Source of the DNA: Bradyrhizobium sp. CB1717
GTDB lineage: Bacteria > Pseudomonadota > Alphaproteobacteria > Rhizobiales > Xanthobacteraceae
NCBI RefSeq assembly: GCF_029714325.1
Contig: NZ_CP121666.1
Coordinates: 1,116,001 to 1,180,000 of the forward strand
Length of the DNA: 64,000 bases
Direction: 5' to 3'
A model generated the notes under the pieces. The model was not told where the DNA came from. It worked only from the letters and a program-made list of their open reading frames with translations, and ran no database searches. Shown here in pieces: positions 7,044 to 16,569 of the stretch. A program made the translations under genes and the position numbers. Each line of letters begins with the position of its first letter. The stretch's first letter is position 1.

Positions 7044-8048
7044 GTGACATCCAATCCCCGACTGGATCTGCTCGGCCTCATCAATGGTTTTCAAATCACT
7101 CAGGCCATTCACGTCGCCTCAGTGCTGCGTGTGGCGGATCATCTGAAGGACGGCGCGCGTCGGGTCGACGAGCTCGCAGTCCTGACAAAGAGCCATGCCG
7201 ACTCCCTGTACAGGCTGCTGCGCGCGCTCGCTGCGGTCGGGGTGTTTCACGAGGACGAAGGCAGGGCGTTTGCGCTGACGCCGAAGGGCGAATGTTTGCG
7301 TACGGATTCCGCGGCATCGATCGGCGCGTGGGCGGAAGTCGTGGGAACCCCTTATTACTGGCAGGCCTGGGGCCATCTCCTGCACAGCGTCCAAACCGGC
7401 GAGAACGCCTTCAGGAGCCTGAACGGCCAGGACGTATGGCAGTTCCGCGCCGAGCATCCCGAGCATGGCGCAACGTTCGACCGGGCCATGACCGAACATT
7501 CGCGCGCCAGCGCCGAAGCGGTGATCCGCGCGTACGATTTCTCCTCGTTCGGCCATGTCGTGGATGTGGGCGGCGGGCAAGGCCTGCTGTTGTCCGCAAT
7601 CCTGCGCGCTCACCCCCACGTCCGCGGCACCTTGTTCGATCAGGCCAACGTGGTGACGAGAGCAAGGGCCGTGCTGACGGAAGGCGGCGTCGTCGAACGA
7701 TGCGACATCGTGGGTGGAAGCTTCTTCGAAGCGGTTCCGGGTGATGGCGATGCCTATGTGATGCGGATGGTCGTCCACGATTGGGAGGACGACGAAGCGC
7801 TCGCAATCCTGAAAGTGTGCAGGCGTGCAATGGGACAGACCGCAAAGCTGCTTCTCATCGAGCGGCTCGTCGCGCCGCCAAATGAAATGCCGGCAACCAA
7901 GTTCAGCGATCTGAATATGCTGGTGTCACCAGGCGGCCGAGAGCGAACGCGCGAGGAATTTTCAGACCTCCTCGCCAGATCCGGCTTCGCGTTGACGGCG
8001 GTTTTGCCGGCCGGCCTGCACAATGTGATTGAGGCACGACCGCTCTAA
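7044..8048 (+). CDS. Class I SAM-dependent O-methyltransferase (family 2, dimerisation domain)
   Basis: 334 residues from the GTG at 7044, chosen because GGAGG (7031-7035) lies 8 nt upstream; an ATG at 6996 would add 16 residues. An N-terminal winged-helix dimerisation domain (ADHLKDGARRVDELA, SLYRLLRALAAVGVF) precedes a Rossmann SAM-binding domain with VVDVGGGQG. The catalytic-base region VVHDWEDDEA contains the conserved His. This matches plant-type and polyketide O-methyltransferases acting on hydroxy-aromatics. It is the third gene of the MarR-Bug run. The substrate is unknown. Confidence 0.87.
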   Translation: MTSNPRLDLLGLINGFQITQAIHVASVLRVADHLKDGARRVDELAVLTKSHADSLYRLLRALAAVGVFHEDEGRAFALTPKGECLRTDSAASIGAWAEVVGTPYYWQAWGHLLHSVQTGENAFRSLNGQDVWQFRAEHPEHGATFDRAMTEHSRASAEAVIRAYDFSSFGHVVDVGGGQGLLLSAILRAHPHVRGTLFDQANVVTRARAVLTEGGVVERCDIVGGSFFEAVPGDGDAYVMRMVVHDWEDDEALAILKVCRRAMGQTAKLLLIERLVAPPNEMPATKFSDLNMLVSPGGRERTREEFSDLLARSGFALTAVLPAGLHNVIEARPL

Positions 8049-8261
8049 GCGACAGAATCGTCGTGGCTCCTGCGTCGGATGGAGGCCTGCGTCACGGACG
8101 GCGCGATAAATGCCCGACTAGGCCATGTACTGATTAAGCGGCTGGCCGCCGCCTGATGTCCGCTTAAGTCCCAACAGCGGCGGAGAAGCAGCAATCTTCC
8201 AATGTCGCAGATGGGCCATGAGCAGATTTGGCGATGCTACTCTTGAGGTGGATTGGCTTCG

Positions 8262-9113
8262 CTAGGCTAACGCCGACACAAGCCACAGACCCACATGCAG
8301 GCCGCGCCCATTTGCTCCGATATTTGCGGCAAGCGCGTTGCGAACCGCTTCAGTGGCGCGTATCCGTTGCTCGTCCGAGGCATTTTCAAACAGCGCATGC
8401 AACGGGCCAGCCTGCGTGATGAATGCCATGCTTTGCTGGATGTCCTTGCCGTGAATCGGCACATCGGTCGCCTTGAGCGCCACTTCGCGAAACCCAGCCC
8501 CAGTCAGGATGCGACGTAAGTGCTCCTCGCTTGCGAGCGAAAACATCCCCGGTGCCAATGGATCCACCGGCGGCTGAGGCGGCACATGCGGCCGTGCAGC
8601 CTCGATCGGTACGCGAAACCAGGGACTCTCCGGCATGGTCCGAAAACAGACGAACGCCAGCCGCCCGCCTGCCTTCATGCCGCTGCGGATATTGGTGAAG
8701 GCCCTGACAGGGTCATCGAAGAACATCACGCCGAATCGCGAATAAACTAGATCCGCCCAGCGCGGTTCGAAGGCGTAGCTCGTCGCGTCGGCTAGTGCAA
8801 AGGCGGCGTTGCTAAGTGTCGCCTCGGCGGCACGATGTTTGGCGAAGTCAAGCATCGGGACCGAGACGTCGACGCCCAACACAGCGCCTGATGGTCCAAC
8901 AACCCTGGCAAAGGCCAACAGGGTGTCGCCGGTGCCGCATCCGATATCGATCACGTGCTCGCCCGGCTTTGCGGCCGCGGCGTCCAAGCTGACGCTCGTG
9001 ACTGACGTGAAGACGTCACTGATCACGGCTTGCTGCGCAACCCATGAGTGACCCATGGTGCTGTTCCAAAACTCTGCTCCACGGGGGTTTGGCGTAGGTA
9101 CTGGCATTGGCAA
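8262..9113 (-). CDS. Class I SAM-dependent methyltransferase
   Basis: 283 residues. The SAM-binding motif I is HVIDIGCGTGDT, followed by the acidic motif LGVDVSVPML and a DLVYSRFGVMFFDD segment, giving the Methyltransf_11/25 pattern. The N-terminus has GAEFWNSTMGHSWVAQQAVI, found in ubiE-like and UbiG-like small-molecule methyltransferases. It converges on the O-methyltransferase gene across about 210 bp that contains nothing I can identify. The acceptor is unknown. Confidence 0.84.
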   Translation of the reverse strand: MPMPVPTPNPRGAEFWNSTMGHSWVAQQAVISDVFTSVTSVSLDAAAAKPGEHVIDIGCGTGDTLLAFARVVGPSGAVLGVDVSVPMLDFAKHRAAEATLSNAAFALADATSYAFEPRWADLVYSRFGVMFFDDPVRAFTNIRSGMKAGGRLAFVCFRTMPESPWFRVPIEAARPHVPPQPPVDPLAPGMFSLASEEHLRRILTGAGFREVALKATDVPIHGKDIQQSMAFITQAGPLHALFENASDEQRIRATEAVRNALAANIGANGRGLHVGLWLVSALA

Positions 9114-9441
9114 ATGTCCTTGGTTCTAAAAAAAGGCCGATGGGATTATCCTCACAGGCTGCACGATATTTCAGATCGAACGCAAGACTAAAATGCCCGC
9201 AACGGGTCATTCTCGACGGTTGGGCCTGATCTCGGTTGCGCCCGGTCTACCCATCACAGCTGACGTCCAGGCGGCGGGCGGCGTTGGGCGCGATGGGCCA
9301 GAAGCCGTTATCATCGCGCATCAATCAAAGTGAGCGCTCGCAGCTTCCGGCAGCCAAAGATCAATGTGCTTTCTTCCCGAATTGGATAGCCTGAGCTATG
9401 CCTGGGAAATTGGCAAATTGCCATCGATCGGGAGACCACGA
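9114..9441. other. 328-bp divergent intergenic region
   Basis: Lies between the minus-strand methyltransferase and the plus-strand haem protein and should hold both promoters. I saw no persuasive ORF, repeat or structured RNA in it. Confidence 0.5.
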
Positions 9442-9900
9442 ATGAAGTGGATAGTCACCGTCACCATTGCGCTTGCTGCTTCGGTCATGTTCGCAACCGC
9501 GCAGCCAGCAAAAGGGCCCTACCAACCGGGCCTTGGCGAATTCATGACAGCTACGCAGCTTCGCCACGCCAAACTATGGTTTGCTGGCAAACAAAATAAC
9601 TGGGACCTCGCTGCTTATGAGATCGATGAGATCAAGGAAAGCCTAGAGGACGCTGCGAGGCTTTTTCCAACATCTGACGGTATCCCTGTCGCTGAGATGA
9701 TCAAGACCATCATCGATCCACGGATAGAGGAGCTTGAAAAGGCGGTTAGAGCAAAGAGCAGCACCAAATTTACGGCCGCCTTCGACGAGCTTACCCGCGG
9801 CTGCAATAGCTGCCACGCGGGAGCCGGCAAGCCGTTTATACGCATTCAGCGTCCAATCGCGTCTCCACTGACCAACCAGAATTTTGCGCCAGAAAAATAA
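9442..9900 (+). CDS. Periplasmic single-haem (CxxCH) protein, cytochrome c'-like
   Basis: 152 residues from the ATG at 9442, with GGGAG just upstream. A signal peptide (KWIVTVTIALAASVMFATAQ) is followed by a mostly helical chain and a CNSCH haem attachment motif near residue 120, close to the C-terminus. That placement and the helical, charged nature resemble class II (cytochrome c'-type) four-helix proteins, though it could be an electron carrier of another group. Monocistronic. AT content is a little higher than in the neighbours. Confidence 0.75.
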   Translation: MKWIVTVTIALAASVMFATAQPAKGPYQPGLGEFMTATQLRHAKLWFAGKQNNWDLAAYEIDEIKESLEDAARLFPTSDGIPVAEMIKTIIDPRIEELEKAVRAKSSTKFTAAFDELTRGCNSCHAGAGKPFIRIQRPIASPLTNQNFAPEK

Positions 9901-10253
9901 TCGGAATTGCGCGCGCATCGACCAGATGACTACCGAAAAGAGTCAAAAGCGGTAGCACTCTGCCCCGTCAGACGATTTCCGCTCTTCCCACGGGAGCCGA
10001 CACGCCCTGGCTACCGCGTACCTGGCCGGGGCGATGGATTTCGCGAGAGCTCAACCGACCTGCGAGCTCAGGCTGCCAATCACACCGGCTGCAATGATGC
10101 CACCATACCCCTGTTTTGCCCGACGGGTCAAATTCGATTTCGGTAAATCGAAAAAGCGCAATGCCGCCAAGGGGGCGGCTACTGTGCATGGGGTTGTTTT
10201 CGCGGTTTTTGTTTGAGGCGGGTACGTGCAGCCAGAAGAAAGCCGGCGTCGCC
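9901..10253. other. 353-bp gap between convergent genes
   Basis: No supported gene. A short stretch (about 10030-10080, tttcgcgagagctcaaccg) resembles the arm of the repeat at 2105-2140. A GCCGCC-N5-GGCGGC hairpin (10163-10179) followed on the minus strand by a short T run may end lepA transcription. Confidence 0.45.
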
Positions 10254-12065
10254 TCAGCTATCCACCTTCAACGCAGCAATGAAGGCTTCCTGCGGGATGT
10301 CGACCTTGCCGAACTGCCGCATCTTCTTCTTGCCTTCCTTCTGCTTCTCCAGAAGTTTGCGCTTACGCGTGATGTCGCCGCCGTAGCATTTTGCGGTGAC
10401 GTCCTTGCGCAGCGCGCGCACGGTCTCGCGGGCAATGACCTTGCCGCCGATCGCCGCCTGGATCGGGATCTGGAACATGTGCGGCGGGATCAGCTCCTTC
10501 ATCTTCTCGACCATGGCACGGCCGCGCCCTTCCGCACGGGTGCGATGCACCAGCATCGAGAGCGCGTCGACCGGCTCGGCATTGACCAGGATCTGCATCT
10601 TGACGAGGTCGGCCGGCTTGTAGTCGGTGAGATGATAGTCGAACGAGGCGTAGCCCTTCGAGACCGACTTCAGGCGGTCGTAGAAATCGAACACGACCTC
10701 GTTGAGCGGCAGGTCGTATTTCACCATCGCGCGGGCGCCGACGTAAGTGAGCTCCTTCTGCGAGCCGCGGCGGTCCTGGCACAGCTTCAGCACGCTGCCG
10801 AGATATTCGTCCGGCGTCAGGATCGTCGCCTCGATCCAGGGCTCCTGGATCTCCTCGATCTTGACCACGTCGGGCATGTCGACGGGATTGTGGATCTCGA
10901 GCTCGGTGCCGTCGGTGAGCTTCATCTTGTAGATGACGCTCGGTGCGGTCGCGATCAGGTTGAGGTCGAACTCGCGCGACAGCCGCTCCTGGATGATCTC
11001 GAGGTGCAACAGCCCGAGGAAGCCGCAACGGAAGCCGAAGCCGAGCGCGGCGGAGGTCTCCATCTCGAAGGAGAAGCTGGCGTCGTTGAGGCGCAGCTTG
11101 CCCATCGCGGCGCGCAGCGTCTCGAAGTCGTCGGCGTCGACCGGGAACAGGCCGCAGAACACCACGGGGATGGCCGGCTTGAAGCCCGGCAGCATGTCCG
11201 CGACCGGCTTCCTGTCGTCGGTGATGGTGTCGCCGACGCGGGTGTCGGCGACTTCCTTGATCGCGGCGGTGATGAAGCCGATCTCGCCGGGGCCGAGCTC
11301 GTCGACCTGCTGCATCTTCGGCGTGAAGAAGCCGACGCGCTCGACGTCGTAGGCCGCGCCCGTGCCCATCATGCGCACGCGCTGGCCCTTCTTCATCGTG
11401 CCGTCGACGATGCGCACCAGCACGACCACGCCGAGATAGACGTCGTACCAGCTGTCGACCAGCAGTGCCTTCAGCGTCGCGTCGCGATCGCCCTTCGGCG
11501 GCGGCAGGCGGGTGACGATGGCTTCCAGCACGTCGGGGATGCCAAGGCCGGTCTTGGCCGAGATCATCACCGCGTCGGAGGCATCGATGCCGATGACGTC
11601 CTCGATCTGCTGCTTGACCTTCTCCGGCTCGGCCGCGGGCAGGTCGACCTTGTTCAGGACCGGGACGATCTCGTGATTGTTGTCGAGGGCCTGGTAGACG
11701 TTGGCGAGCGTCTGCGCCTCGACGCCCTGGCTGGCATCGACCACCAGGAGGGAACCCTCGCACGCCGCCAGCGACCGCGAGACCTCGTAGGCGAAGTCGA
11801 CATGGCCGGGCGTGTCCATCAGGTTGAAGATGTAATCCTTGCCGTCCTTGGCGCGGTAGGCGAGGCGCACCGTCTGCGCCTTGATGGTGATGCCGCGCTC
11901 GCGCTCGATGTCCATGGAATCGAGCACCTGCTCCTTGCCCGCCATCTCGCGGTCGGAGAGGCCGCCGGTCATCTGGATCAGGCGGTCGGCCAGCGTCGAT
12001 TTGCCATGGTCGATATGGGCGACGATGGAGAAATTGCGGATGTTGGAAATGGGGACGGTCGTCAT
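10254..12065 (-). CDS. lepA: Elongation factor 4 (LepA), ribosomal back-translocase GTPase
   Basis: 603 residues, the normal length. GTPase signatures are intact: G1 [10 protein letters not shown]3 DTPGHVDF and G4 NKVDLP, followed by EF-G-like domains and the LepA-specific C-terminus (ending [14 protein letters not shown], with [15 protein letters not shown]). The start [15 protein letters not shown] at 12065 is preferred over a longer frame because conserved LepA sequence begins there. EF4 acts on stalled or mistranslocated ribosomes at the cytoplasm/membrane boundary. A long plus-strand open frame over it is only a GC-rich shadow. Confidence 0.97.
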   Translation of the reverse strand: MTTVPISNIRNFSIVAHIDHGKSTLADRLIQMTGGLSDREMAGKEQVLDSMDIERERGITIKAQTVRLAYRAKDGKDYIFNLMDTPGHVDFAYEVSRSLAACEGSLLVVDASQGVEAQTLANVYQALDNNHEIVPVLNKVDLPAAEPEKVKQQIEDVIGIDASDAVMISAKTGLGIPDVLEAIVTRLPPPKGDRDATLKALLVDSWYDVYLGVVVLVRIVDGTMKKGQRVRMMGTGAAYDVERVGFFTPKMQQVDELGPGEIGFITAAIKEVADTRVGDTITDDRKPVADMLPGFKPAIPVVFCGLFPVDADDFETLRAAMGKLRLNDASFSFEMETSAALGFGFRCGFLGLLHLEIIQERLSREFDLNLIATAPSVIYKMKLTDGTELEIHNPVDMPDVVKIEEIQEPWIEATILTPDEYLGSVLKLCQDRRGSQKELTYVGARAMVKYDLPLNEVVFDFYDRLKSVSKGYASFDYHLTDYKPADLVKMQILVNAEPVDALSMLVHRTRAEGRGRAMVEKMKELIPPHMFQIPIQAAIGGKVIARETVRALRKDVTAKCYGGDITRKRKLLEKQKEGKKKMRQFGKVDIPQEAFIAALKVDS

Positions 12066-12283
12066 GGGCGCGGGATACCACTCACATCCCCGTGCGGCAA
12101 CCATTCACTTGGTCTTCCCGCGACCGCACGGGGGTGCGTCCGGGACGGGGGCAGCCAGCCCGCTCGGCCGGTCCGGGAGGGGGCGACATCGAACCGTCGT
12201 GCCGCCGCAATCTCGGCCTCCCCGCCATCGATTTCAGGGGCCGGCTCTGCTAGCTTTCCGGCTTTCTGTCACGGAAATAGGCA

Positions 12284-13642
12284 ATGTGTTGGAAGCGTCT
12301 TTTCGCCTTGTTGTTTGCAGCGTGTTTCGCCTTCCCGGCCGCGGCTGAAAAGCGCGTCGCCCTCGTCATCGGCAATTCCGCCTACCAGAGCGTGTCGCGG
12401 CTGGAAAATCCCCGGAACGACGCGCTGCTGGTGGCCGACACGTTGCAGAAGCTTGGCTTCACGCTGGTCGGCGGCGGCGCCCAGGTCGAGCTGGACAAGG
12501 CGAGCTTCGACGCGGCGGTCCAGCGCTTCGGCAACCAGTTGATCGGTGCCGATGTGGCCCTGTTCTATTACGCCGGCCACGGCATCCAGGTCCGCGGGAC
12601 CAACTATCTCGTGCCGATCACCGCGAATCCGACGCGCGAGACCGATGTGGATTTCCAGATGGTCGACGCCGCTCTGGTACTTCGGCAGATGGACGGCGCA
12701 GGAACCAAGCTGAACATCGTCATTCTCGATGCGTGCAGGAACAACCCGTTTGGCGGACGGGGCTTGCGCGCCTCCGACGGCGGCCTGGCGCAGATCCGGG
12801 CGCCGGAGGGAACGCTGCTCTCCTATGCCACGCAGCCCGGCAACGTCGCGCTCGACGGGTCCGACGGACATAGTCCTTACACGCGGGCACTGGTCGAGAC
12901 GATGCAGCGCCCCGGTCTGGACGTGCTCCAGACGTTCAATCAGGTGGGACTCGCCGTCAAGCGCGCGACCGGCAGCAACCAGCAGCCCTGGGTCTCCAGC
13001 TCGCCGATCGATGGATCGTTCTACTTTTCAGGCGTGCCAGCAGGGCAGGTCGCGGCGCTCAACGTGCCGGCACCGGTCACGACGCCTCCTGCGAACCTGC
13101 CGCCGTCCACAGCCCCGGTTACGAGAACCCAATCGGATTTCCTGTTTCCGGATTCGGATAGCCGGCTGCTTGCCGATGGTGATCTGAGGACGCTGAGCAA
13201 GGACGATCTGCGCCTTGCGCGCAACGAGATCTTTGCGCGGCGAGGGCGCTACTTCAACTCGCCCGATCTGACCGCGAGGTTCAGCAAGTTCGCCTGGTAC
13301 GCGCCCCACACCTGGGACCCCCAGTTGAACGCCGTCGAGAAGGCGAATGTCGCCTTGATCGACCGCTATGAAGCCGGCGGGCCGGCGCAAAGCGGCTTCA
13401 TCTTTCCCGATTCGGATCGGCGGCTGCTGACGGTCGCAGACCTGCGCGGGCTTTCCAACGACGATCTCCGTATCGCGCGGAACGAGATCTTCGCGCGGCG
13501 GGGACGGTATTTCGAAGCGGCCGATCTCAAGGCTCGTTTTGAACGCTTCCCGTGGTATTTGCCGAGCACATGGAATCCAAAGCTCAATTCGATCGAGGAG
13601 GCAAACATCGCGCTGCTCGATCAGGCCGGCAAGCGTCGATGA
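12284..13642 (+). CDS. Secreted caspase-family (C14) protease with two YARHG domains
   Basis: 452 residues. The signal peptide (FALLFAACFAFPAAA) ends near residue 21. The caspase p20-like domain (about 23-250) opens EKRVALVIGNSAY and has the catalytic dyad His99 (YYAGHG) and Cys151 (LDACRNNPF). After a Pro/Thr-rich linker, two similar C-terminal domains (about 287-365 and 373-450) each carry FPDSD(S/R)RLL, DLR-L, ARNEIFARRGRYF and an F-WY-P-W-P-LN pattern, matching YARHG domains. The stop overlaps the ATG of the M15 peptidase gene. Function is unknown; proteolysis or scaffolding in the periplasm is inferred. Confidence 0.88.
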   Translation: MCWKRLFALLFAACFAFPAAAEKRVALVIGNSAYQSVSRLENPRNDALLVADTLQKLGFTLVGGGAQVELDKASFDAAVQRFGNQLIGADVALFYYAGHGIQVRGTNYLVPITANPTRETDVDFQMVDAALVLRQMDGAGTKLNIVILDACRNNPFGGRGLRASDGGLAQIRAPEGTLLSYATQPGNVALDGSDGHSPYTRALVETMQRPGLDVLQTFNQVGLAVKRATGSNQQPWVSSSPIDGSFYFSGVPAGQVAALNVPAPVTTPPANLPPSTAPVTRTQSDFLFPDSDSRLLADGDLRTLSKDDLRLARNEIFARRGRYFNSPDLTARFSKFAWYAPHTWDPQLNAVEKANVALIDRYEAGGPAQSGFIFPDSDRRLLTVADLRGLSNDDLRIARNEIFARRGRYFEAADLKARFERFPWYLPSTWNPKLNSIEEANIALLDQAGKRR

Positions 13643-14409
13643 CGATTGCGTCGCGGGCGGCGCAAATCCTCGTCGTTCTCGTGGCGGCGTCCGTCCTGGC
13701 GGGCGCCCAGACCAGGACCGAGCTTCTTGACCGGCTGGTGCGTGCCTATCCCGATTTCCTCTCAGGCCACGACGGCAAGCAAATCTTGTGGCGCGATGGC
13801 ACTGCGATGCCGGTCGACGATGGCATCGACGACAAATCGTTTGATCAGCGCCTGCGCGATGCCTCGATCCTCGACCAGCTCCGCTTGCCCTATCCCGTCG
13901 GCGCCTCCGCGCCGCCCGCGGTGAACGCCGATCCCGGACGCTTCCGGAACGAAGCGTTCTTCAAGAAGATGTATGGCGACTGCCGCAATGGAGCGGTACA
14001 GCGCAATTTCGTGACCATCACCTGGCTGCCGCGATCATGGGGGAAGGCGGTCCAGGTGACGCGGATCAATGGTGTGGCCGACCGGCTCAAGGAGGTGTCC
14101 GCGGAGATCGACAAGCTCGATCCGGCGCTGAGGGCCGCGGCCTTTCCGATCGCCGGCGTGCTGTCGTGCCGGCCTGTCGCGGATACCGGCAAGATGAGCA
14201 TGCATGGCTATGCCGTCGCGATCGATCTGAACCTGAAATATTCCGACTATTGGCTGTGGGCGGGCCGCGGAAAATCCATCCCCTACAAGAACAGGATGCC
14301 ACAGGCGATCGTCGACATCTTCGAGCGCCACGGCTTCATCTGGGGTGGGAAATGGTATCACTACGACACGATGCATTTTGAATATCGCCCGGAACTGCTG
14401 GCCCGGTGA
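13639..14409 (+). CDS. Exported M15 (VanY-like) D-alanyl-D-alanine carboxypeptidase family protein
   Basis: 256 residues. The ATG at 13639 overlaps the caspase stop (ATGA), implying translational coupling. A signal peptide (ILVVLVAASVLAGAQ) precedes a domain with the M15 zinc-site pattern: SMHGYAVAIDLN (His...Asp) and DTMHFEY (His with following Glu). Two Cys (in GDCRNG and LSCRP) could form a disulfide. The family cleaves D-Ala-D-Ala ends of peptidoglycan peptides, so a cell-wall role is likely, though the substrate is inferred. Confidence 0.85.
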   Translation: MTIASRAAQILVVLVAASVLAGAQTRTELLDRLVRAYPDFLSGHDGKQILWRDGTAMPVDDGIDDKSFDQRLRDASILDQLRLPYPVGASAPPAVNADPGRFRNEAFFKKMYGDCRNGAVQRNFVTITWLPRSWGKAVQVTRINGVADRLKEVSAEIDKLDPALRAAAFPIAGVLSCRPVADTGKMSMHGYAVAIDLNLKYSDYWLWAGRGKSIPYKNRMPQAIVDIFERHGFIWGGKWYHYDTMHFEYRPELLAR

Positions 14410-14494
14410 TCCCGCATCGTTTCCGTGCGCCAGGCGTCATTCATTCACGCCAAGCTGATCTCACTCAGGCGCAAAACGCGCTACCCAAGCGCCC

Positions 14495-16120
14495 ATGTCC
14501 ACGACCTCGATCTCTTCCTCCCGACCGCGCGCAAAAGTCCGGGTGAGCTATGACCGCTTCCGCGCCTGGCTGGTCGCCTGCGCGACCCGCCCCGAGGCGC
14601 GGCTCTGGCTGGTGATCCAGCTCGCCATCCTGCATGCCGTGCTCTGGACCTTCATCCTGATCAATCTGAAGGCGGCGCAGGACGTTCACATGGACGTCGC
14701 AGAAGCCTGGGGCTGGGGCCAGAAATTCCTCTGGGGCTATGGCAAGCACCCGCCGCTGTCGGGCTGGGTCGCCGGCCTCTGGTTCAGGGTGTTCCCGGCG
14801 ACGGACTGGGCGACCTATGCGCTGGCGATGGCGACCGTTGGCGTCGGCATGGTGATCTGCTGGCTGGTTGCCTTGCGCGTGGTGGATGCGCGCCGCGCGT
14901 TCCTGGTCGTGGTGATGGTCGCGCTCTATCCGATCTTCAATTTCAAGGGTTTCAAGTACAACCCCGACCTGCTCCAGCTCGTTACGCTGCCGCTGCTGGT
15001 GCTCGCTTATCTCAACGCCTTCGAGAAGCGGAGCTGGCAATCCGGCATTTGGCTCGGCCTTGCCGGCGCGCTGGCGCTGATGACCAAATACTGGGTGCTG
15101 ACCATGATCGGCGCCATCGGCCTTGCGGCGCTGATCCATCCGGAGCGGATGAAGTTCCTCTCTTCGCCGGCGCCATGGGTGGCGATCGCGACGATGCTGG
15201 CGGCAATGATCCCGCACGTCGTCTGGCTCGCGGAGGCGCATTTCGTGCCGCTGACCTATGCCGGCGACACCTACAGCCTCGATGACGCGCGTCTCGTGCA
15301 TCAGCTCGTGGCCGGTTACGCCCTGCATAATATCGCGCTGCTGGCGCTGCCGGTGGCGCTGGCCGCGCTGGCCATGGCGTGGGTACCGCCGTGGCTCACC
15401 CTGCTGCTGCGGGCGCCCTCGCGCATCGTCACGCGCGCCTGGGCGCGCGGCGCCAATCCGGGCGTCAATGTTGCGCAGGCGCTGAATGTCTGGATCGTCC
15501 AGGTCATCGTCGCGGTCGGCCCCCCGCTCGGCGCGCTGGCCTTCAGCATCTACATGAAGACCGATTGGGGCATCTCGCTGTTCTTTCTGGTGCCCTTGGC
15601 GCTGGTCGCGATCCCCGTGCTGCGGGTGCAGAGCGCGGTGCTGTTCAACATCGCCGCGATCTGGCTCGTGCTCAGCGTCGCCACGCTTGCCGCTTCGCCC
15701 TGGATCGCCGCGCGCGAGATGGCAGCCAATGCCGGCAACGCACAGATCTACGGCGCGCGCTCGGAGCTCGCGCGCGAATTGACCCAGGCCTGGCACACCC
15801 GCTTCGGCTCGCGCTGGGCCGTCGTTGCCGGCACGATGGAGCAGATCCAGCCGCTGGTGTTCTACAGCCCGGATCATCCGTCCGCATTGCTGCCGTTGGA
15901 GGCCTGGGATTCCGGCCTGACCTCGCGCGACGACGTGAAGAAGTACGGCTTCATCGGCGTGTTCGACCCGACCGACGGCCGCCTGCCGGCCTTCGAGAAA
16001 TGGGTGTCGGAGACAGCGCCCAACGCCGAGCGCATCGTGATGACGACGCGCCGTTTCACCCACGGCAAGGCCGGCCCGTCGATGAGCTGGAATATCTACA
16101 TCGCGCCGCCGGGGAAGTGA
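14495..16120 (+). CDS. Membrane glycosyltransferase, GT39/ArnT-like (PMT_2)
   Basis: 541 residues with about ten transmembrane helices (for example LVIQLAILHAVLWTFILINL, TLPLLVLAYL, IALLALPVALAALAMAW). The first periplasmic loop has the acidic DVAEAWGWGQKFLWGYGKHPPLSGW motif, where the family's catalytic Asp/Glu lies. This fits polyprenyl-phosphate-sugar-dependent transferases modifying lipid A, hopanoids or glycoproteins from the periplasmic side. The start at 14495 has no clear ribosome site. It is convergent with the HPr gene across a repeat element. The acceptor is unknown. Confidence 0.84.
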   Translation: MSTTSISSSRPRAKVRVSYDRFRAWLVACATRPEARLWLVIQLAILHAVLWTFILINLKAAQDVHMDVAEAWGWGQKFLWGYGKHPPLSGWVAGLWFRVFPATDWATYALAMATVGVGMVICWLVALRVVDARRAFLVVVMVALYPIFNFKGFKYNPDLLQLVTLPLLVLAYLNAFEKRSWQSGIWLGLAGALALMTKYWVLTMIGAIGLAALIHPERMKFLSSPAPWVAIATMLAAMIPHVVWLAEAHFVPLTYAGDTYSLDDARLVHQLVAGYALHNIALLALPVALAALAMAWVPPWLTLLLRAPSRIVTRAWARGANPGVNVAQALNVWIVQVIVAVGPPLGALAFSIYMKTDWGISLFFLVPLALVAIPVLRVQSAVLFNIAAIWLVLSVATLAASPWIAAREMAANAGNAQIYGARSELARELTQAWHTRFGSRWAVVAGTMEQIQPLVFYSPDHPSALLPLEAWDSGLTSRDDVKKYGFIGVFDPTDGRLPAFEKWVSETAPNAERIVMTTRRFTHGKAGPSMSWNIYIAPPGK

Positions 16121-16138
16121 TTGCGACGTTGTCGGTCT

Positions 16139-16235
16139 CGTAGGGTGGGCAAAGGCGCGACGCGCCGTGCCCACCATCTCTCGCTAATCGCCAGAAAAGT
16201 CGTGGGCATGCTTCGCTTTGCCCACCCTACGGCAC
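16139..16235. repeat. Intergenic inverted repeat 'tagggtgggcaaaggcgc'
   Basis: Begins tagggtgggcaaaggcg and ends ctttgcccaccctacgg, forming a long imperfect hairpin between the convergent glycosyltransferase and HPr genes. Partial copy at 1456-1540. Confidence 0.75.
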
Positions 16236-16251
16236 TGAGCATGTGGCGGGC

Positions 16252-16569
16252 CTAAACCCCTTCCTCGTTGAACTTGCTCTCAACGAGCTCCGTGATCGCC
16301 GCAAGCGCAGCTTCCGCATCATCGCCCGCCGCCGCGACCGTGATCGTCGTGCCCGGCCCCGCGGCCAGCATCATCAGGCCCATGATCGAGGTGCCGCCGA
16401 CGGTCTCGCCGCCGCGCGTCACCCACACTTGCGCGTTGAAGCGCTCGACCGCCTGGACGAATTTCGCCGAGGCGCGCGCGTGCAGGCCGCGCTTGTTGAT
16501 GATCAGGAGCTCCTTGGAGATCGCGCCCGCGGGCACGCCTGTCGCCGCTTGTGGCGCGTCGTCGCTCAT
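16252..16569 (-). CDS. HPr-family phosphocarrier of the (nitrogen) PTS
   Basis: 105 residues, slightly longer than canonical HPr through an N-terminal extension. The phosphorylatable His30 lies in NKRGLHARASAKF and the HprK target Ser61 in GGTSIMGLM. Its ATG overlaps the EIIA stop by 4 bp. With HprK nearby and no sugar permease in the block, it belongs to the regulatory PTS typical of rhizobia, receiving phosphate from EI-Ntr encoded elsewhere. Could be called ptsH or npr. Confidence 0.92.
   Translation of the reverse strand: MSDDAPQAATGVPAGAISKELLIINKRGLHARASAKFVQAVERFNAQVWVTRGGETVGGTSIMGLMMLAAGPGTTITVAAAGDDAEAALAAITELVESKFNEEGV

Noticed and set aside
10116..12542. 808-codon plus-strand open frame over lepA
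   Set aside because: Antisense to a perfectly conserved LepA; its composition (Asp/Arg/His/Leu/Val-rich, no motifs) is that of a GC-rich reverse-frame shadow.
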